Positions 6,271 to 7,363 of a DNA stretch of 7,363 nucleotides are shown one piece after another. The DNA lies in contig DATGEO010000105.1 in the NCBI GenBank assembly GCA_035310015.1, forward strand, positions 1 to 7,363. The letters are read 5' to 3'. The notes under the pieces are model-generated. The model saw only the letters and a program-made list of their open reading frames with translations. It had not been told where the DNA came from and did no database searches. The position numbers were made by a program, and so were the translations under genes. Each line of letters starts with the position of its first letter. The stretch's first letter is position 1. The stretch is from DATGEO01 sp035310015. Lineage in GTDB: Bacteria; Chloroflexota; Dormibacteria; Dormibacterales; Dormibacteraceae.

Positions 6271-7149
6271 CTAACCCTGCGCGCCAGGCGCGGTAAGGTC
6301 ATCCTCATTGATTGCTCCCGCCATGCGGGAGAGGGGAATTCGGGCGATGCGGTCGGTGACGCGGGCGACCCGGGTCATGAAGCGAACGTCGTGCACGCGC
6401 ACCACGTCCGCGCCCTTGAGGATCGACGCGGCGACGGTTGCCGCCGTGCCCTCCACGCGGTCGGTGACCGGCACGTCGAGCAGCTTGCCGATGAAGGACT
6501 TGCGCGAGGTTCCGATCAGGATCGGCTGGCCCAGCTCCCGCAGCTCGTCGAGCCGGCGCATCACCTCCCAGTTGTGGTCCGCGGTCTTGCCGAAGCCGAT
6601 GCCCGGGTCGACCCAGATGCGCTCGCGCGGAACGCCGGCGTCCAGCGCTCGCCGCGTCGCCTCGCGCAGCACGCGCTTGATCTCTTCCATGAGATCGCCC
6701 TCGTAGTCCGTCCCGTCCTGGTTGTGCATCAGCACCAGCGCGCAGCCGTGCCGCGCCGCGAGGTCGGCAAGGGCCGGCGACCGCCGCAGAGCCCACACGT
6801 CGTTGACGATGGCCGCGCCGGCCTCCACCGCCGCCTCCGCGACCTCGAGCTTGTACGTGTCGATCGACACCGGCACGCCGCTCGTGCTCGCGAGCCGCTG
6901 GACGACGCGCTCGGTGCGGCTGATCTCCTCCGCCGGCGTGATCGGCTCATGGCCGGGCCGGGTCGACTGTCCGCCGACGTCGAGCATGTCAGCGCCGTCG
7001 CGCTCCATGGCCAGGCCCTGCTCGATCGCGGTCTCGGCGTCGTCGAGGCCGTCGCCGCTGAACGAGTCAGGGCTCACGTTGACGATGCCCATGACGTACG
7101 TGCGCGAGCCCCACTCGAAGCGCTTGCCCGCGACCTCGGCGCCGTGCAT
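6271..7149 (-). CDS. folP: Dihydropteroate synthase
   Basis: FolP condenses 6-hydroxymethyldihydropterin pyrophosphate with p-aminobenzoate to give dihydropteroate; it is the sulfonamide target. From the ATG at 7149 the protein has 292 residues, normal for the family. The TIM-barrel motifs are all present: VMGIVNVSPDSFSGDG (19-34), DVGGQSTRPG (57-66, both substrate loops intact), SIDTYK (95-100), IVNDVW (114-119), VDPGIGFGK (180-188), LIGTSRKSFIG (211-221) and the closing VRVHDV (250-255). A GTG at 7224 would add 25 residues that do not look like conserved DHPS sequence and would place the likely -10 box inside the gene, so I prefer the ATG, although its Shine-Dalgarno is weak. The stop is one base from the folK GTG. 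The usual middle gene folB (dihydroneopterin aldolase) is not between them. Confidence 0.95.
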   Translation of the reverse strand: MHGAEVAGKRFEWGSRTYVMGIVNVSPDSFSGDGLDDAETAIEQGLAMERDGADMLDVGGQSTRPGHEPITPAEEISRTERVVQRLASTSGVPVSIDTYKLEVAEAAVEAGAAIVNDVWALRRSPALADLAARHGCALVLMHNQDGTDYEGDLMEEIKRVLREATRRALDAGVPRERIWVDPGIGFGKTADHNWEVMRRLDELRELGQPILIGTSRKSFIGKLLDVPVTDRVEGTAATVAASILKGADVVRVHDVRFMTRVARVTDRIARIPLSRMAGAINEDDLTAPGAQG

Positions 7150-7210
7150 CGTCCGAAATGTACAGGGGTCCCCGCGAGCTCGCGGCGAAGCCTCCGAGCT
7201 CGTGGGGGGA

Positions 7211-7216
7211 ATTATC
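7211..7216 (-). promoter_or_regulatory. Candidate -10 box of the folP-folK operon
   Basis: Read on the minus strand this is GATAAT, five of six to the consensus, in a locally AT-rich patch. Initiation about seven bases downstream would give a leader of roughly 50-55 nt to the ATG at 7149. I see no good -35 at 16-18 bp. The site falls inside the longer GTG-started version of folP, which argues for the shorter form. Confidence 0.4.
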
Positions 7217-7363
7217 CTGCCCACATGGTGCGTCCTGGTCGAAGCTGGTCCAGACCAGCGAGCGTAAGTCTCGTCCGGGTAATCGCCCGAGAGCCCGGTA
7301 GCAGGCCCCGGTTGGAGAGGGAGACTTCTCAGGCTGAGCGGGGCGTCGAAAGCCTCCTTGGAG
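7217..7363. other. Unassigned right-edge region with several inverted repeats
   Basis: I do not recognise a gene here. It contains GCTGGTC-CA-GACCAGC (7244-7259) with a second CTGGTC copy just before it (7235-7240), CCGGG...CCCGG (7275-7279 with 7294-7298), GCCCCG...CGGGGC (7305-7310 with 7339-7344) and CTCC-TT-GGAG at the very end (7354-7363). On the plus strand a reading frame is open from ATG 7225 to the edge, but its product (beginning MVRPGRSWSRP, Arg-rich) resembles no family I know. The region may be the 5' leader or an RNA element of a gene beyond the window, or regulatory DNA for folP. None of the conserved cores of the common riboswitches or of a T-box was recognised. Confidence 0.35.

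Noticed and set aside
7150..7224. N-terminal extension of FolP from the GTG at 7224
   Set aside because: The extra 25 residues do not resemble dihydropteroate synthase, and a good -10 box (GATAAT) lies inside that stretch.
7225..7363. T-box, glycine riboswitch or RNase P RNA at the right edge
   Set aside because: I compared the stretch with the conserved cores of these RNAs from memory and found no convincing match; only generic stem potential remains.

Overview
The window is strongly GC-rich and gene-dense. Many starts are GTG or TTG, intergenic gaps are short, and G/C dominates third codon positions. That suggests a high-GC free-living bacterium, perhaps Actinomycetota or a soil Chloroflexota/Dormibacterota-type lineage. 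There is no rRNA or other decisive marker, so the placement is a guess. I see no insertion sequence, CRISPR array, tRNA, prophage gene or attachment site.

Layout. (1) Positions 1-1409, minus strand: most of a large protein with three tandem DUF4388/PATAN-like modules, cut by the left edge. It is open to the window edge and has a TTG start behind a strong Shine-Dalgarno, so a simple start-to-stop ORF search misses it. (2) Positions 1410-1527: an AT-rich divergent promoter region. (3) Positions 1528-3176, plus strand: a translationally coupled pair, a histidine-phosphatase/phosphoglycerate-mutase-like enzyme and a FemAB/FemX-type peptidoglycan bridge aminoacyltransferase, sharing a GTGA overlap. 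(4) Positions 3223-3933, plus: an OmpR/PhoB-type response regulator whose phospho-acceptor Asp is replaced by Glu and whose second acidic-pocket residue is Gly. It has no kinase partner in the window and probably its own promoter. (5) Positions 3992-5878, plus: an OLD-family ATPase with a degenerate-looking TOPRIM region and no adjacent helicase. (6) Positions 5862-7149, minus: folP followed by folK, two folate-biosynthesis genes read convergently towards the OLD gene, with folK overlapping its 3' end by 17 bp. (7) Positions 7150-7363: a probable folP promoter, then an unassigned stretch rich in inverted repeats that leads off the right edge.

How the genes fit together. FolP and FolK catalyse neighbouring steps of dihydropteroate synthesis and clearly form one transcription unit. 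The phosphatase and FemX-like genes form another, with a likely cell-envelope role for FemX. The remaining genes look like independent neighbours. I find no convincing multi-gene novel system. The most unusual items are the Glu-substituted response regulator, the triple-DUF4388 protein, the solitary OLD ATPase with altered TOPRIM acidic residues, and the structured right edge.
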